A DNA stretch of 64,000 nt from Sphingomonas sp. (lineage in GTDB: Bacteria > Pseudomonadota > Alphaproteobacteria > Sphingomonadales > Sphingomonadaceae): positions 62,001-126,000 of the forward strand of contig QFPK01000016.1 of the NCBI GenBank assembly GCA_003248865.1. The letters run 5' to 3'. This document shows, piece by piece, positions 1 to 11,871 of this stretch (within the stretch, counting starts at the first letter, position 1; each line of letters starts with the position of its first letter). Both the position numbers and the translations under genes were made by a program. Under the pieces are notes generated by a model. It had not been told where the DNA came from. It saw only the letters and a program-made list of their open reading frames with translations, and made no database searches.

Positions 1-350
1 TCGCACATCATCGCCAGTTCGCAGCCGCCACCCAGCGCATAGCCCGAAACCGCCGCGATCACGGGCTTCCGCGTGCGTGTAAACAGATCATAGCCGGCAA
101 AGAAGTTGCTGCCGAACATGTCACCTACGCTCTGCGGAGCCATCTCCTTGATGTCCGCGCCCGCCGCGAATGCCTTCTCGCTACCGGTCAGCACCGCGCA
201 TCGTTGGGACGGATCGGCATCATAGGCCGCGAACACCGCCAGCAGGTCCGCCAGAACCTGGCTGTTCAGCGCATTCAGCGCCTGCGGACGGTTCAGCGTC
301 ACCAGCGTTACGGCGCCCTTCTGTTCCACCAGCAGCGTTTCATAGCCCAT
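1..350 (-). CDS. Enoyl-CoA hydratase (crotonase family), N-terminal part, runs off window
   Basis: The visible 116 residues begin MGYETLLVEQKGAVTLVTLNRP and include the crotonase-fold signatures LNRPQALNALN, the oxyanion-hole segment AGADIKEM (about residues 61-68) and SGYALGGGCELAMMCD. Family members hydrate trans-2-enoyl-CoA in beta-oxidation or related acyl-CoA catabolism in the cytoplasm. The 3' end lies beyond position 1, so the catalytic glutamates downstream are not all visible. ATG at 350 is used because homology to the family starts there. It is the last visible gene of a minus-strand run after murJ, trpS and the P1 peptidase. Substrate chain length cannot be told. Confidence 0.9.
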   Translation of the reverse strand, partial: MGYETLLVEQKGAVTLVTLNRPQALNALNSQVLADLLAVFAAYDADPSQRCAVLTGSEKAFAAGADIKEMAPQSVGDMFGSNFFAGYDLFTRTRKPVIAAVSGYALGGGCELAMMC

Positions 351-552
351 GATCTCGTCCTTTGCTTCTGTCCCTGCCCTGCAACATCGCGAATCGCGCT
401 GCCATCAGGGGCGCGAGCCGGTCATAGCCCGCCCAATCGTCATTCACGCTGTACCTATTGTCCGCACCGGCAAAACTCTTCGCATCGTCAGGAAAGCCGG
501 ATGGCGCTTCATCCAGCCAGGCCCACCGCCCGCCGCACCGCACGCGCCACAC
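340..552 (-). CDS. Possible small hypothetical protein between P1 peptidase and enoyl-CoA hydratase
   Basis: An open frame of up to 70 codons fills the 158-base gap between two same-strand genes. It overlaps the peptidase 3' end by 44 bases and its stop overlaps the hydratase start. The part lying in the gap (ending NDDWAGYDRLAPLMAARFAMLQGRD...) has a protein-like mix of acidic and hydrophobic residues, whereas the overlapping N-terminus is arginine-rich and looks like a shadow. The true start is unclear. I recognise no family. Confidence 0.25.
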   Translation of the reverse strand: MWRVRCGGRWAWLDEAPSGFPDDAKSFAGADNRYSVNDDWAGYDRLAPLMAARFAMLQGRDRSKGRDHGL

Positions 553-1393
553 AGTCGGCCGCCCGCGTGCCCAGCTCCGCCAGCAGCAGAGGTTCCACCC
601 TCGCCGGGCTCTCGTCCGACAGGCTCATCGCGAACAGCGCATCCCCATCGAAGGGCGTGTGGATCGGCCGGATCGCCCGCGCCAGCCCATCATGCGCCAT
701 CATCGCCAGCCGCTTCGCCGCCGGGCGCGTCAGCGGCAGGTCGGTCACGATGGCGCCGATGCTGGTATTGCCCTCGCCATAGACCGCCCTACCCTGCAGC
801 TTGGGCATGGGCACCGGGCCATCCACCGGCGGTTCGCCCGTTTCCACTTCCCCGAAACAGTTCACCGCGATCAAGGCCGCCACGCTGCCGCCGCCGTCCA
901 GCGCGGCCCGCGCCACGCCGATCCCGCCCGCCCGGCTGCCGGCACGCGCCCCGAAGGCCGCGCCCACTGCACCCTCTCCGGCCTCATTCCCAAGCGCCGC
1001 ATAAGCCTCCCGCGCCAGCCGGCGATAAGGCGGCTCACCACCGCCGACACCAGCCCAGCTCTTGTCGCCCGGATTGCCCAGATCGAACAGGATCGCGGCC
1101 GGCAGCACCGGCACCGCGATCCCCGGCACCACGGGCAGGCCGATGCCGTCCCGCGCCAGCAGCAAGGCACATTCCGATGCCGCCTCCAGCCCGAACACGG
1201 ACCCGCCCGCCAGCACCAGCCCATGCACCCGCTCAACCAGCGTGGAGGGCTCCAGCGCGTCCGTCTCCCGCGTTCCCGGCCCACCACCGCGCACGTCGCA
1301 ACCCATCACCATCGGCGCGTCGGGCAGCAACAGGGTCACCCCGGTTCCGGTGACGGGGCAGTGCGCATGCCCGACCTTCAGGCCGGGCAGCAT
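509..1393 (-). CDS. P1-family (S58, DmpA-like) peptidase
   Basis: This 294-residue protein matches the DmpA/P1 aminopeptidase family: an N-terminal LKVGHAHCPVTGTGVTLLL, a glycine-rich VLAGGSVFGLEAASECALLLARDGIGLPV, and GEGNTSIGAIVTDLPL near residue 210. In this family a Gly/Asn-Thr/Ser bond is self-cleaved to expose an N-terminal nucleophile, and the NTS of GNTS is the likely site. Family members act on N-terminal residues of peptides, amides or beta-peptides; the substrate here is unknown. Its ATG shares one base with the trpS stop (TGATG), so it is probably translationally coupled to trpS. No signal peptide is visible. Confidence 0.88.
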   Translation of the reverse strand: MLPGLKVGHAHCPVTGTGVTLLLPDAPMVMGCDVRGGGPGTRETDALEPSTLVERVHGLVLAGGSVFGLEAASECALLLARDGIGLPVVPGIAVPVLPAAILFDLGNPGDKSWAGVGGGEPPYRRLAREAYAALGNEAGEGAVGAAFGARAGSRAGGIGVARAALDGGGSVAALIAVNCFGEVETGEPPVDGPVPMPKLQGRAVYGEGNTSIGAIVTDLPLTRPAAKRLAMMAHDGLARAIRPIHTPFDGDALFAMSLSDESPARVEPLLLAELGTRAADCVARAVRRAVGLAG

Positions 1394-2394
1394 CAGAGGA
1401 AGCCGACCGCGTCCCGCACTTCGCGCATCGTCTCCCGCGCCACGATGCGGGCAGCCTCGGCCCCCTCTTCCAGCGCGCGATCGATGGCGGCCGGGTTCGC
1501 CAGCAGCTCGCGATAGCGGTCGTTCATGGGCGCCAGCTTCTGCACCAGCAGGTCGGCGAGTGCCGGCTTGAAGGCGCCGAAGCCCTGCCCGCCGAACTCC
1601 GCCAGCACATCGGCCATGGTCCGCCCGGACAGCGTCGAATAGATTTCCACCAGGTTGCGCGCTTCCAGCCGCCCCTCCAGCCCCTTCACGTCGGCGGGCA
1701 ACGGCTCGGGGTCGGTCTTGGCCCGCTTCACCTTGTTGCGGATATCATCCTCGCTATCCACAAGGTTGATCCGGCTCTGATCGGAAGGGTCCGATTTCGA
1801 CATCTTCGCGGTGCCGTCGCGCAACGATTTCACCCGCAGCGCCTCGGGCGGCATGATGGGTTCGGGTAGCGGAAACAACTCCACGCCGAAATCGGTGTTG
1901 AACTTGTTTGCAGTGTCCCGCGACAGTTCCAGATGCTGCTTCTGGTCCTCGCCCACCGGCACATGCGTCGCCTTGTACAGCAGCACGTCGGCCGCCTGCA
2001 GCACCGGATAGGTATAAAGCCCGACGGACGCGCCCTCGCGATCCTTGCCCGACTTCTCCTTGAACTGCGTCATCCGGTTCAGCCAGCCGATGCGCGCGGT
2101 GCAGCCCAGCACCCAGGCCAGCTCCGCATGCTCCATCACGCGGGACTGGTTGAACAGCGTCGCCTTCGCCGGATCGATCCCCGCCGCCATCAGCGCAGCG
2201 GCGATTTCGCGCGTAGAACGCTTCAGATCGGCCGGATCCTGCTTCAGCGTGATCGCATGCATGTCGGCGATGAAGAAGAAGGCCCGGTCACCGGGCTTCA
2301 GCGCATCCTGCATCAGCACCCAGTTGCGGATCGCCCCCAGATAATTGCCCAGGTGGAGATTGCCCGTCGGCTGGATGCCGGAAACGATCAGCAT
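1393..2394 (-). CDS. trpS: Tryptophanyl-tRNA synthetase
   Basis: Class I aminoacyl-tRNA synthetase of 333 residues that charges tRNA-Trp in the cytoplasm. The HIGH-type motif is in TGNLHLGNYLG (about residues 9-19), the KMSKS loop is KMSKSDPSD, and GEDQKQHLELSRDTANKFN is typical of bacterial TrpS. Start ATG 2394 gives the canonical N-terminus MLIVSGIQPTGNLHLGNYLG; a longer frame upstream lies inside murJ and is rejected. Only two bases separate it from the murJ stop, so murJ, trpS and the P1 peptidase probably form one transcript. Length is normal for the family. Confidence 0.97.
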   Translation of the reverse strand: MLIVSGIQPTGNLHLGNYLGAIRNWVLMQDALKPGDRAFFFIADMHAITLKQDPADLKRSTREIAAALMAAGIDPAKATLFNQSRVMEHAELAWVLGCTARIGWLNRMTQFKEKSGKDREGASVGLYTYPVLQAADVLLYKATHVPVGEDQKQHLELSRDTANKFNTDFGVELFPLPEPIMPPEALRVKSLRDGTAKMSKSDPSDQSRINLVDSEDDIRNKVKRAKTDPEPLPADVKGLEGRLEARNLVEIYSTLSGRTMADVLAEFGGQGFGAFKPALADLLVQKLAPMNDRYRELLANPAAIDRALEEGAEAARIVARETMREVRDAVGFL

Positions 2395-2396
2395 GA

Positions 2397-3962
2397 TTAT
2401 CCTCTGCGAAATGAATTGATGAGCTGGCGTGGATTCCAGGCCCCGATCAGAAGGCCGCCGCCCGCATAGACCAGCCCGCCCGCGCCCACCAGCAGCAACA
2501 TGCCAAGCGCCCGCCCGCCCAGAGAGCCTTCCGCCATCGGCAGCACGATCGGGTTCAGCAGCCACAGAACGGCCGCCATCGCCAGCGCCGCCGCCAGCAT
2601 GCGCGGCGCCTTCTGCAGCAGCCCGGAATCCGGGTGCCAGTTGCGCTGGTGGATCAGCACACCCGCCAGCAGCGCCACGTTGAACCAGGCCGAAACCGAC
2701 GTCGCCACCGCGATCCCCACATGGTCCAGCATGCGTGACAGCAGCAAATTGCCGATCAGGTTCACGGCGATGGCCGCCAGCGCGATATGCATGGGGGTGC
2801 GGGTGTCGCCGCGCGCATGGAATCCGGGCGTCAGAACCTTCACCAGCATATAGGCGACCAGACCGCTGGAAAAGGCGCGCAAGGCCGCCGCACAGGCAAT
2901 CCGGTCGGCCCGGGTAAACTCCCCCTGCTGGAACAGCGCCGCCACGATTGGGTCGGCAGATACGATCAACGCAACAGAAGCCGGCAGCCCGAACAGCAGC
3001 ACAAACTCGATACCCCGGTTCTGCTGGTGGATCGCCGCCTCATTGTTGCCCGCCCCGATCAGCCGCCCCATGGCCGGCAACAGAGCCACCCCCATGCCCA
3101 CGCCGATCATCCCCAGCGCCAGCTGGTTCAGCCGATCGGCATAATAAAGGTAGGAAACCGATCCCTGCGGCAGGTTGCGCGCAGCGATCATGGTGGAAAC
3201 CAGCAGGTTGATCTGCGTCGCCCCCGCGCCGATGGCGGCCGGGCCGATCCGCTTCAGCAGTGTCTTTACCTCCGGCGTCCAGTGCGGCAGCGTCAGACGC
3301 GGCAGCACGCCGATCCGCCAGCAATCCCAGCACAGCCACAGGAACTGCAGGATACCTGCAATGGCGATGGCGGCCGCCTGGGTGGTCGCGGTCTGCACCG
3401 GGTCATCGCCGCGGAAGATCAGGAAGCCGGCAATGAAGGTGATGTTCAGCAAAATGGGTGCCGCCGCATAAACCCAGAAGCGCCCCATCGCGTTCAGCAA
3501 CCCGCCCAGCAGCGACGCCAGCGAGATCAGCATCAGATAGGGAAAGGCCAGCCGCGTCAGCTGCACGGTCAGTGCGAGCTTTTCCGGGCTGCGGTCCTCG
3601 AACCCGCCCGTCATCGCCCACACCACGGGCTCGGCCGCGACCATGATGACGATGGTGAAAACCAGCAGCACCGGGAACAGCACCGCCAGCGCCTGTTCCG
3701 TCAGCCGCACGGCGCTCTGCACGCCGGCACCCCTGCCGTCTTTCCCCAGCTGCTGGGACACCAGCGGGACGAACGCCGCCGAAAAGGCGCCTTCCGCAAA
3801 CAGGGACCGGAACAGGTTGGGCAGCCGGAACGCCACCAGAAAGGCGTCAGCGGCGAAGCCCGCCCCCAGATAGCGCGCCATCAGGATCTCGCGCACCATC
3901 CCCACGATGCGCGAGAGCAAGGTCATCCCGCCCACAGTCGTGGCGGACCGGATCAACGACAT
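2397..3962 (-). CDS. murJ: Lipid II flippase MurJ (MviN family)
   Basis: A 521-residue polytopic inner-membrane protein of the MOP flippase superfamily that moves lipid II across the inner membrane for peptidoglycan synthesis. The N-terminal MSLIRSATTVGGMTLLSRIVGMVREILMARYLGAG, with an arginine early in TM1, is the family signature; SLFAEGAFSAAFVPL and QINLLVSTMIAARNLPQGSVSYLYYADRLNQLALGMIGVGMGVALLP are also typical. Length and hydrophobicity pattern fit about 14 membrane segments. It begins 30 bases downstream of the secB stop on the same strand, so it may share the secB transcript. Confidence 0.97.
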   Translation of the reverse strand: MSLIRSATTVGGMTLLSRIVGMVREILMARYLGAGFAADAFLVAFRLPNLFRSLFAEGAFSAAFVPLVSQQLGKDGRGAGVQSAVRLTEQALAVLFPVLLVFTIVIMVAAEPVVWAMTGGFEDRSPEKLALTVQLTRLAFPYLMLISLASLLGGLLNAMGRFWVYAAAPILLNITFIAGFLIFRGDDPVQTATTQAAAIAIAGILQFLWLCWDCWRIGVLPRLTLPHWTPEVKTLLKRIGPAAIGAGATQINLLVSTMIAARNLPQGSVSYLYYADRLNQLALGMIGVGMGVALLPAMGRLIGAGNNEAAIHQQNRGIEFVLLFGLPASVALIVSADPIVAALFQQGEFTRADRIACAAALRAFSSGLVAYMLVKVLTPGFHARGDTRTPMHIALAAIAVNLIGNLLLSRMLDHVGIAVATSVSAWFNVALLAGVLIHQRNWHPDSGLLQKAPRMLAAALAMAAVLWLLNPIVLPMAEGSLGGRALGMLLLVGAGGLVYAGGGLLIGAWNPRQLINSFRRG

Positions 3963-3992
3963 GGGACTGTTCCGCCCCCGTCAGTCAGCGGA

Positions 3993-4496
3993 TCAGGCGT
4001 TGCCGACGGGCTGGAAGCCGTCGCCGCGTGCTTCCAGCTGCTGCAGGTACAGCCCGCCGAAATCGATCGGCTCCAGCATCAGCGGCGGGAAGCCGCCGTC
4101 GCGCACGGCGTCGGCGATCACGCGGCGGGCGAAGGGGAACAGGATGCGCGGCGCTTCCACCACCAGGAAGGGCTCCAGCGCTTCCTGCGGCGCGCCCACC
4201 AGCCGGAACAGCCCGGCGTAAAGCAGCTCCACCTGGAAGGCGAGCGCGTTGGTGTCGGGGGTGCGGGCGGAAGCCTCGATCTTCAGCTCCACCTCGAACA
4301 TGTCCTGCCCGCCCGAGCGCGCGTTCACATTCACATTGATCTCGATCTTGGGCTGGCCCTGCATCTGCAGAGAACCCGGCGCGTTCGGATTCTCGAACGA
4401 CAGATCCTTCACATATTGCGCCAGGATGCCCGCCTGCGGGGCGAGATCGGCGCCGTTGGCAAGCGCTTCGGCGGCTTCGGGGGTCAGTTCGGTCAT
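3993..4496 (-). CDS. secB: Protein-export chaperone SecB
   Basis: This 167-residue cytoplasmic chaperone holds unfolded preproteins for SecA and the Sec translocon. Family motifs are QYVKDLSFENPNAP (about residues 27-40), INVNVNARSGGQDMFEVELKIEASA and the C-terminal ILFPFARRVIADAVRDGGFPPLMLEPIDFGGLY. The alanine-rich extensions are common in alphaproteobacterial SecB. The gene is divergent from the Tim44-like protein gene, with a 273-base intergenic region between them. Confidence 0.97.
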   Translation of the reverse strand: MTELTPEAAEALANGADLAPQAGILAQYVKDLSFENPNAPGSLQMQGQPKIEINVNVNARSGGQDMFEVELKIEASARTPDTNALAFQVELLYAGLFRLVGAPQEALEPFLVVEAPRILFPFARRVIADAVRDGGFPPLMLEPIDFGGLYLQQLEARGDGFQPVGNA

Positions 4497-4769
4497 GAAA
4501 TGGCTCTCGGCTCGGGGGCAACTCAGGCCCTGTTGCAGGTTTGCCGCGCGGGCTAGCAGCGCTGCGGCTTCGCGGCAAGCTCAGTGGTGCGCCGCAGCTG
4601 ACGGGCCGTCGGCCCGCGCCATATGGCGGGGTTGCACGTGCCTCCAACATCCCTATTTGCTGTACACACAGTTGCAACTTGCCCGGGTGCGGCCGTAAAC
4701 CGCGTTCGGGGCCATTGCGGCCGGGCCCTTCCTGTGGGATGGAAGGCAGGCAGATCAAGGCGACGGAAT
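4497..4769. promoter_or_regulatory. Divergent intergenic region between secB and tim44-like gene
   Basis: This 273-base region must hold the promoters for both directions. On the plus strand TTGCAC (4632-4637) and TATTTG (4654-4659) are 16 bases apart, a weak sigma-70-like pair. The inverted sequence around TTGCAACT could serve the other direction. No convincing operator or RNA was found. GC-rich imperfect hairpins around 4540-4620 may lie in the secB leader. Confidence 0.3.
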
Positions 4770-5438
4770 ATGCAAAGCGGTTGGGTCGAGATTTTCTTTC
4801 TGGCGATGCTTGCGGGCTTCATCGGCCTCAGGCTCTACCATGTGCTCGGCCGCCGCACGGGTCACGAAAAGCCCGTGGCTGACCCTTATCGCCCCGCCGG
4901 TCCCGATGCGCTGCGCCCCGCAGGCCGCTCGCGCAGCGAATCCGAATCCCCGATCCAGATCGATCTTCCGGCCGACGTCGCCCCCGATGTGCGCCCCGGG
5001 CTGGAACAGATCGCCCGCGCGGATCGCAATTTCTCACCCGAACGCTTCGTGGCCGGCGCGCAGGGCGCCTATTCCATGGTGCTGGAAGGCTTCTGGAAGG
5101 GCGACGCCGACCAGCTGGCCGATCTCGTCTCGGATGAGATGCTGGCCAATTTCCGCGCCGCGCTCGACGCCCGCAAGGAAAGCGGCGAGCGCGTGGAAAA
5201 CCGCCTGCTGCAGGTGGACCGTGCCGAAATCGTCGGCGCCCATATGAACGGCGCCATGGCGGAAGTGACGGTGCGCTTCGATGCCGAGATCGTCACGGTC
5301 ACGCGCGACGCCGAAGGCCGGGTGATCGTCGGGGATCCGGCCACGTCGGTGGAAACCCACGATCTGTGGACGTTCAGCCGCCACACCGCCTCGCCCGATC
5401 CGGCCTGGCTTCTCGTCGCCACCGACGAAGAGGCGTGA
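4770..5438 (+). CDS. Tim44/TimA family membrane-anchored protein
   Basis: A 222-residue protein with one N-terminal membrane segment (VEIFFLAMLAGFIGLRLYHVLGRRTG, residues 5-30), a hydrophilic linker, and a C-terminal Tim44-like domain: FVAGAQGAYSMVLEGFWKGDADQLADLVSDEML..., then VTVRFDAEIVTVTRDAEGRVIVG and HDLWTFSRHTASPDPAWLLVATDEEA. The fold is related to mitochondrial Tim44; in alphaproteobacteria this family (TimA) has an unsettled envelope role. ATG 4770 places the hydrophobic segment at the N-terminus; the longer frame upstream lacks family similarity. Its stop overlaps the GTG of mltA. Confidence 0.85.
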   Translation: MQSGWVEIFFLAMLAGFIGLRLYHVLGRRTGHEKPVADPYRPAGPDALRPAGRSRSESESPIQIDLPADVAPDVRPGLEQIARADRNFSPERFVAGAQGAYSMVLEGFWKGDADQLADLVSDEMLANFRAALDARKESGERVENRLLQVDRAEIVGAHMNGAMAEVTVRFDAEIVTVTRDAEGRVIVGDPATSVETHDLWTFSRHTASPDPAWLLVATDEEA

Positions 5439-6601
5439 TCTCCCCATTGAGGCAGACCGGCGCGCTCGCCGCGCTGGCCCTACTTGCGGCCTGCGCCACC
5501 CCGGAAAAGCCCGCCGTGCTCACGGCGCCACCCGCGCCGCCCGCTGCAACGCCCGAACCGGCAGCACCTGCCATCGTCGCGCCCGCCACAGTCGCCCGCC
5601 CAGCCGACCCCATCGCAGGATTCGCTGCCAGCCCCGCTGCACTGCAGGCCTTCCGCCGCGCCTGCCCCCGCCTGCTGAAGCGCGAGGATTCCTCCGGCCT
5701 GACAACGGCGGCCGACTGGGCCGTCGCGTGCGCAGACACGGACAGCAACCCCACCACCTTCTTCGCCCGCCACTTCACCCCCGTCATCCTGAACGACGGC
5801 AAGGGCCTCGCCACCGGCTATTTCGAACCTGAGATCGCGGGCCTCTACGCCCCGGCCCCCGGTGCAGCCCCCGTTCTGGCCCGCCCGCCCGAACTGGTGG
5901 ACCTGAACCTGAAGGACTGGGCCATCAGCGGCGGCACCATCCGCGGGCTGGTGAAGGGCAACCGCGTCGTCCGCGCGCCGGATCGCGCGACCATCGAAAC
6001 CGGCGCCTTCGCGGGCCGCAATCTCGAACTCGCCTGGGCGGCCGACCCGGTCGATTTCTTCTTCCTGCAAATCCAGGGCTCCGGCCGGCTGGGCATGCCG
6101 GACGGAAAGGTGCTGCGCATCGGCTATGACGGCCAGAACGGTCACCAATATGTCGCCATCGGCAAGCTGCTGAAGGATCGGGGCATCCTGCCGAAACCCG
6201 GCATGGCCGAAATCAAGGCCTGGATTCGCGCCAATCCGGCCGAGGGCGCTGCGCTGATGCGGGAAAACCCCAGCTACATTTTCTTCCGCAAGCTGCCCGA
6301 CAGCATAGACGGCCCCATCGGCGCGCTGGGCGTCCCTCTAATCGCGGAAGCCAATGCCGCGACCGACCCCACCGCCACCCCGCTGGGCGCGCCAGTGTGG
6401 GTGGAAACCATGGTGGACGGCCAGCCCTTCCGCCGCCTGCTGGTCGCGTCCGACACAGGCGGCGCCATCAAGGGCCCGAACCGCTACGACATCTTCCTGG
6501 GCGCAGGTGCCGAAGCCGGCCGCAAGGCCGGCCCCCTCGCCGCCCCGCTGGAAGCGCGGATCCTGCTCCCCAACGCCGCCGCCGAGCGCCTCAAGCCATG
6601 A
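5435..6601 (+). CDS. mltA: Membrane-bound lytic murein transglycosylase A (lipoprotein)
   Basis: A 388-residue lipoprotein that cleaves peptidoglycan glycan strands to 1,6-anhydromuropeptides. The signal peptide ends in a lipobox, LLAAC, followed by a Pro/Ala-rich linker. MltA motifs follow: ATGYFEPEIAGLYAPAP, LELAWAADPVDFFFLQIQGSGRL, NPSYIFFRKLP, and the C-terminal 3D domain LLVASDTGGAIKGPNRYDIFLGAG with the conserved aspartates. The start is probably GTG 5435, which overlaps the upstream stop (GTGA) and gives a correctly placed signal peptide. The 3' end overlaps the Smr gene (ATGA). Confidence 0.95.
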   Translation: MISPLRQTGALAALALLAACATPEKPAVLTAPPAPPAATPEPAAPAIVAPATVARPADPIAGFAASPAALQAFRRACPRLLKREDSSGLTTAADWAVACADTDSNPTTFFARHFTPVILNDGKGLATGYFEPEIAGLYAPAPGAAPVLARPPELVDLNLKDWAISGGTIRGLVKGNRVVRAPDRATIETGAFAGRNLELAWAADPVDFFFLQIQGSGRLGMPDGKVLRIGYDGQNGHQYVAIGKLLKDRGILPKPGMAEIKAWIRANPAEGAALMRENPSYIFFRKLPDSIDGPIGALGVPLIAEANAATDPTATPLGAPVWVETMVDGQPFRRLLVASDTGGAIKGPNRYDIFLGAGAEAGRKAGPLAAPLEARILLPNAAAERLKP

Positions 6602-7164
6602 GCCGGCGGCTGGCGCCCGACGAGCAGGCGCTCTGGGCCCTCGTCGCCGCCACCGTAAAGCCGCTTCACCCCCACACGGCTCCAGCCGAAATCCCTGCGC
6701 CAACCGCGCCCCTGCCTGCCAGGGTCGATCGCCACCGGATTGGCGCGGTGAAAGCCCGGCCGGCACCGGTCCCCCTCCCCTCCAGCGCGCGAACTTCAAC
6801 GGAAACGCTCGATTCCAGCTGGGACAAGCGCATCTCCTCCGGCAAGATCGCCCCCGATCTCGTCATCGATCTGCACGGCCTGCGCCGCGAGCAGGCCCGC
6901 CACCTTCTCTACAGCCGCGTCGCGGATGCCGAGGCCCGCGGCCTGCGCATCCTCCTCGTCATCACCGGCAAGGGTCACAACCCCGGCCCCTCCCCCGCCG
7001 ACCTGATGGAGGGGCGCCCCGCACGCGGCGCGATCCGCGCCGACCTTCCACGCTGGCTGGGGGAAGACGGCCTCTCCAGCCGCATCGCCGCCGTCCGCCG
7101 CGCCCACCCCCGGCACGGTGGCGCAGGCGCCGCCTATCTCATTCTAAAAAGAAAGCGCGGCTGA
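6598..7164 (+). CDS. Smr-domain protein (MutS2 C-terminal-like)
   Basis: A 188-residue protein with a disordered, Pro/Ala-rich N-terminal half and a C-terminal Smr domain: VIDLHGLRREQARHLL (about residues 94-109), LLVITGKGHN, and HPRHGGAGAAYLILKRKRG. Smr domains are associated with nuclease activity on DNA or RNA; stand-alone proteobacterial versions are poorly characterised. Its ATG overlaps the mltA stop, completing a tim44-like/mltA/smr operon. This linkage is frequently seen in alphaproteobacteria, to my knowledge. Confidence 0.9.
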   Translation: MSRRLAPDEQALWALVAATVKPLHPHTAPAEIPAPTAPLPARVDRHRIGAVKARPAPVPLPSSARTSTETLDSSWDKRISSGKIAPDLVIDLHGLRREQARHLLYSRVADAEARGLRILLVITGKGHNPGPSPADLMEGRPARGAIRADLPRWLGEDGLSSRIAAVRRAHPRHGGAGAAYLILKRKRG

Positions 7165-7409
7165 ACATCCCCTGCATGGCTCATCCCAAAGTCGGGGTGG
7201 CCGCATGTGCCTGTGCGGCTTGGCAATCCGAAAACCCCATGCTACGGCCCGCGCGCAGGCAGAGGGTGGCATTTTCCAGCCGGTAACCCGCTTGCCCAGA
7301 ACTTCCCGCATTCGCGCGCAACGCCAGAAGGCCTGCCGCAGATGCCAGGCACATCCGGCCTTCCGCCCCCCAAGGGCGGGTCAGGCCCCAGAACGACAAG
7401 AGGCAGTTG

Positions 7410-7979
7410 GTGGATCTGAACAACATGCGCGTGTCTGTGGCGGCAGCGGGTCTCCCGGGGCGCTATGCGGCCGCCCTTTTCGATCTCGCCCAGTCTGGCA
7501 AGGCGCTCGATTCCACCGCGAAGGATCTGGCGGCGCTGAAATCCGCGCTGGCCGAATCGGCTGATCTCCGCACCCTCATCACCTCGCCGGGCGTCAGCCG
7601 CGAACAGGCCGGCAAGGCCGTCGCCGCGCTGGCAGCCGATTTCGGCCTCTCCGACCTCACCACCCGCTTCCTCGGCGTACTCGCCGAAAACGGCCGCCTC
7701 GCCGTTCTGGGCGATGTGATCCGCCAGTATGAAGTGATGCTCGCCACCTGGAAGGGCAGCACCACGGCGCAGGTCACCTCCGCACACAAGCTCACGGCCG
7801 CGCAGAAGAAGGCGCTGGAAGCCAAGCTCAAGGCCCGCACGGGCCGCACCATCGCAGTCGATGTCACCGTGGATCCCTCGATCCTCGGCGGCCTCGTCGT
7901 CCGCATCGGTTCCGAACAGATCGACAGCAGCATCAAGACCCGGCTGGCACGCCTGGGTCAGCAAATGAAAGGCCAGTAA
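7410..7979 (+). CDS. atpH: F1F0 ATP synthase subunit delta
   Basis: About 189 residues of the peripheral-stalk delta subunit, which links F1 to the b subunits. Signatures are GRYAAALFDLAQ near the N-terminus and the C-terminal VDVTVDPSILGGLVVRIGSEQIDSSIKTRL. It is the first gene of a five-gene F1 operon. The start is uncertain: GTG 7410 sits about six bases after an AGAGG-like ribosome site, a TTG lies at 7407 and an ATG at 7425. The 240 bases upstream show no clear promoter. Confidence 0.95.
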   Translation: MDLNNMRVSVAAAGLPGRYAAALFDLAQSGKALDSTAKDLAALKSALAESADLRTLITSPGVSREQAGKAVAALAADFGLSDLTTRFLGVLAENGRLAVLGDVIRQYEVMLATWKGSTTAQVTSAHKLTAAQKKALEAKLKARTGRTIAVDVTVDPSILGGLVVRIGSEQIDSSIKTRLARLGQQMKGQ

Positions 7980-7982
7980 GAG

Positions 7983-9512
<1,530 letters not shown>

Positions 9513-9525
9513 GGAGCGCTGACGC

Positions 9526-10404
9526 GTGGCAACGCTCAAGGAGCTGAAGCTTCGGATCGGCTCGGTGAAGTCGACCCAGAAGATCACCAAGGCCAAGCAG
9601 ATGGTGGCCGCCGCGAAGCTGCGCAGGGCGCAGGCCGCGGCGGAAGCCGCGCGCCCCTATGCCGAACGGCTTGAAAGCGTGGTGTCCAGCCTCGCCTCCA
9701 AGGTGGGCGGCAGCAGCACGGCGCCGCGCCTGCTTGCCGGCACCGGCCGCGATCAGGTGCACTTGCTGGTGGTGATGGCGGCAGACCGCGGCCTTGCCGG
9801 CGCCTTCAACACCAACATCGTGAAGGCCGCCCGCCTGCATGCCGAAGCGCTTCTGGCTGAAGGCAAGACGGTGAAGCTGCTGCTGGTCGGCCGCAAGGCG
9901 CGCTCTGGGCTGGTTCGCCAATATGGCAAGCTGATCGTCGATTATTACGACACCAGCGTGTTCCGCTCCATCGGCTTCGCGCAGGCGGACGAGATCACCT
10001 CGCGCGTGTTCGCCTTGTATGAAGCCGGCGCATTCGACGTGGCGACGCTGTTCTACTCCAAGTTCCGATCGGCCCTGCTGCAGGAACCCACCGCGCAGCA
10101 GATCATCCCGGTCGCCATTCCGGCCGATGCAGCCGCTGTCAGCGGCGGCGCCGTGGTGGAATATGAACCGGGGGAGGAAGCCATCCTCGCCGATCTGCTG
10201 CCGCGCAATATCAAGATCCAGATCTTCAAGGGCCTGCTGGAAAATGTCGCCGGCGAACAGGGCGCCTCGATGACGGCAATGGACAACGCCACGCGCAACG
10301 CGGGCGATCTCGTCAAGAAGCTGACCATCGAATACAACCGCACCCGCCAGGCCGCGATCACCAAGGAACTCATTGAAATCATTTCGGGCGCCGAAGCGCT
10401 CTAA
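9526..10404 (+). CDS. atpG: F1F0 ATP synthase subunit gamma
   Basis: A 292-residue central rotor subunit. The N-terminal helix ATLKELKLRIGSVKSTQKITKAKQMVAAAKLRRAQ and C-terminal ASMTAMDNATRNAGDLVKKLTIEYNRTRQAAITKELIEIISGAEAL are the two halves of the coiled-coil shaft. The start is GTG 9526, preceded by GAGGAG about ten bases upstream. It lies 13 bases after atpA in the operon. Confidence 0.98.
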   Translation: MATLKELKLRIGSVKSTQKITKAKQMVAAAKLRRAQAAAEAARPYAERLESVVSSLASKVGGSSTAPRLLAGTGRDQVHLLVVMAADRGLAGAFNTNIVKAARLHAEALLAEGKTVKLLLVGRKARSGLVRQYGKLIVDYYDTSVFRSIGFAQADEITSRVFALYEAGAFDVATLFYSKFRSALLQEPTAQQIIPVAIPADAAAVSGGAVVEYEPGEEAILADLLPRNIKIQIFKGLLENVAGEQGASMTAMDNATRNAGDLVKKLTIEYNRTRQAAITKELIEIISGAEAL

Positions 10405-10422
10405 CCGACGGGACAACAGCTC

Positions 10423-11870
<1,448 letters not shown>

Positions 11871-11871
<1 letters not shown>
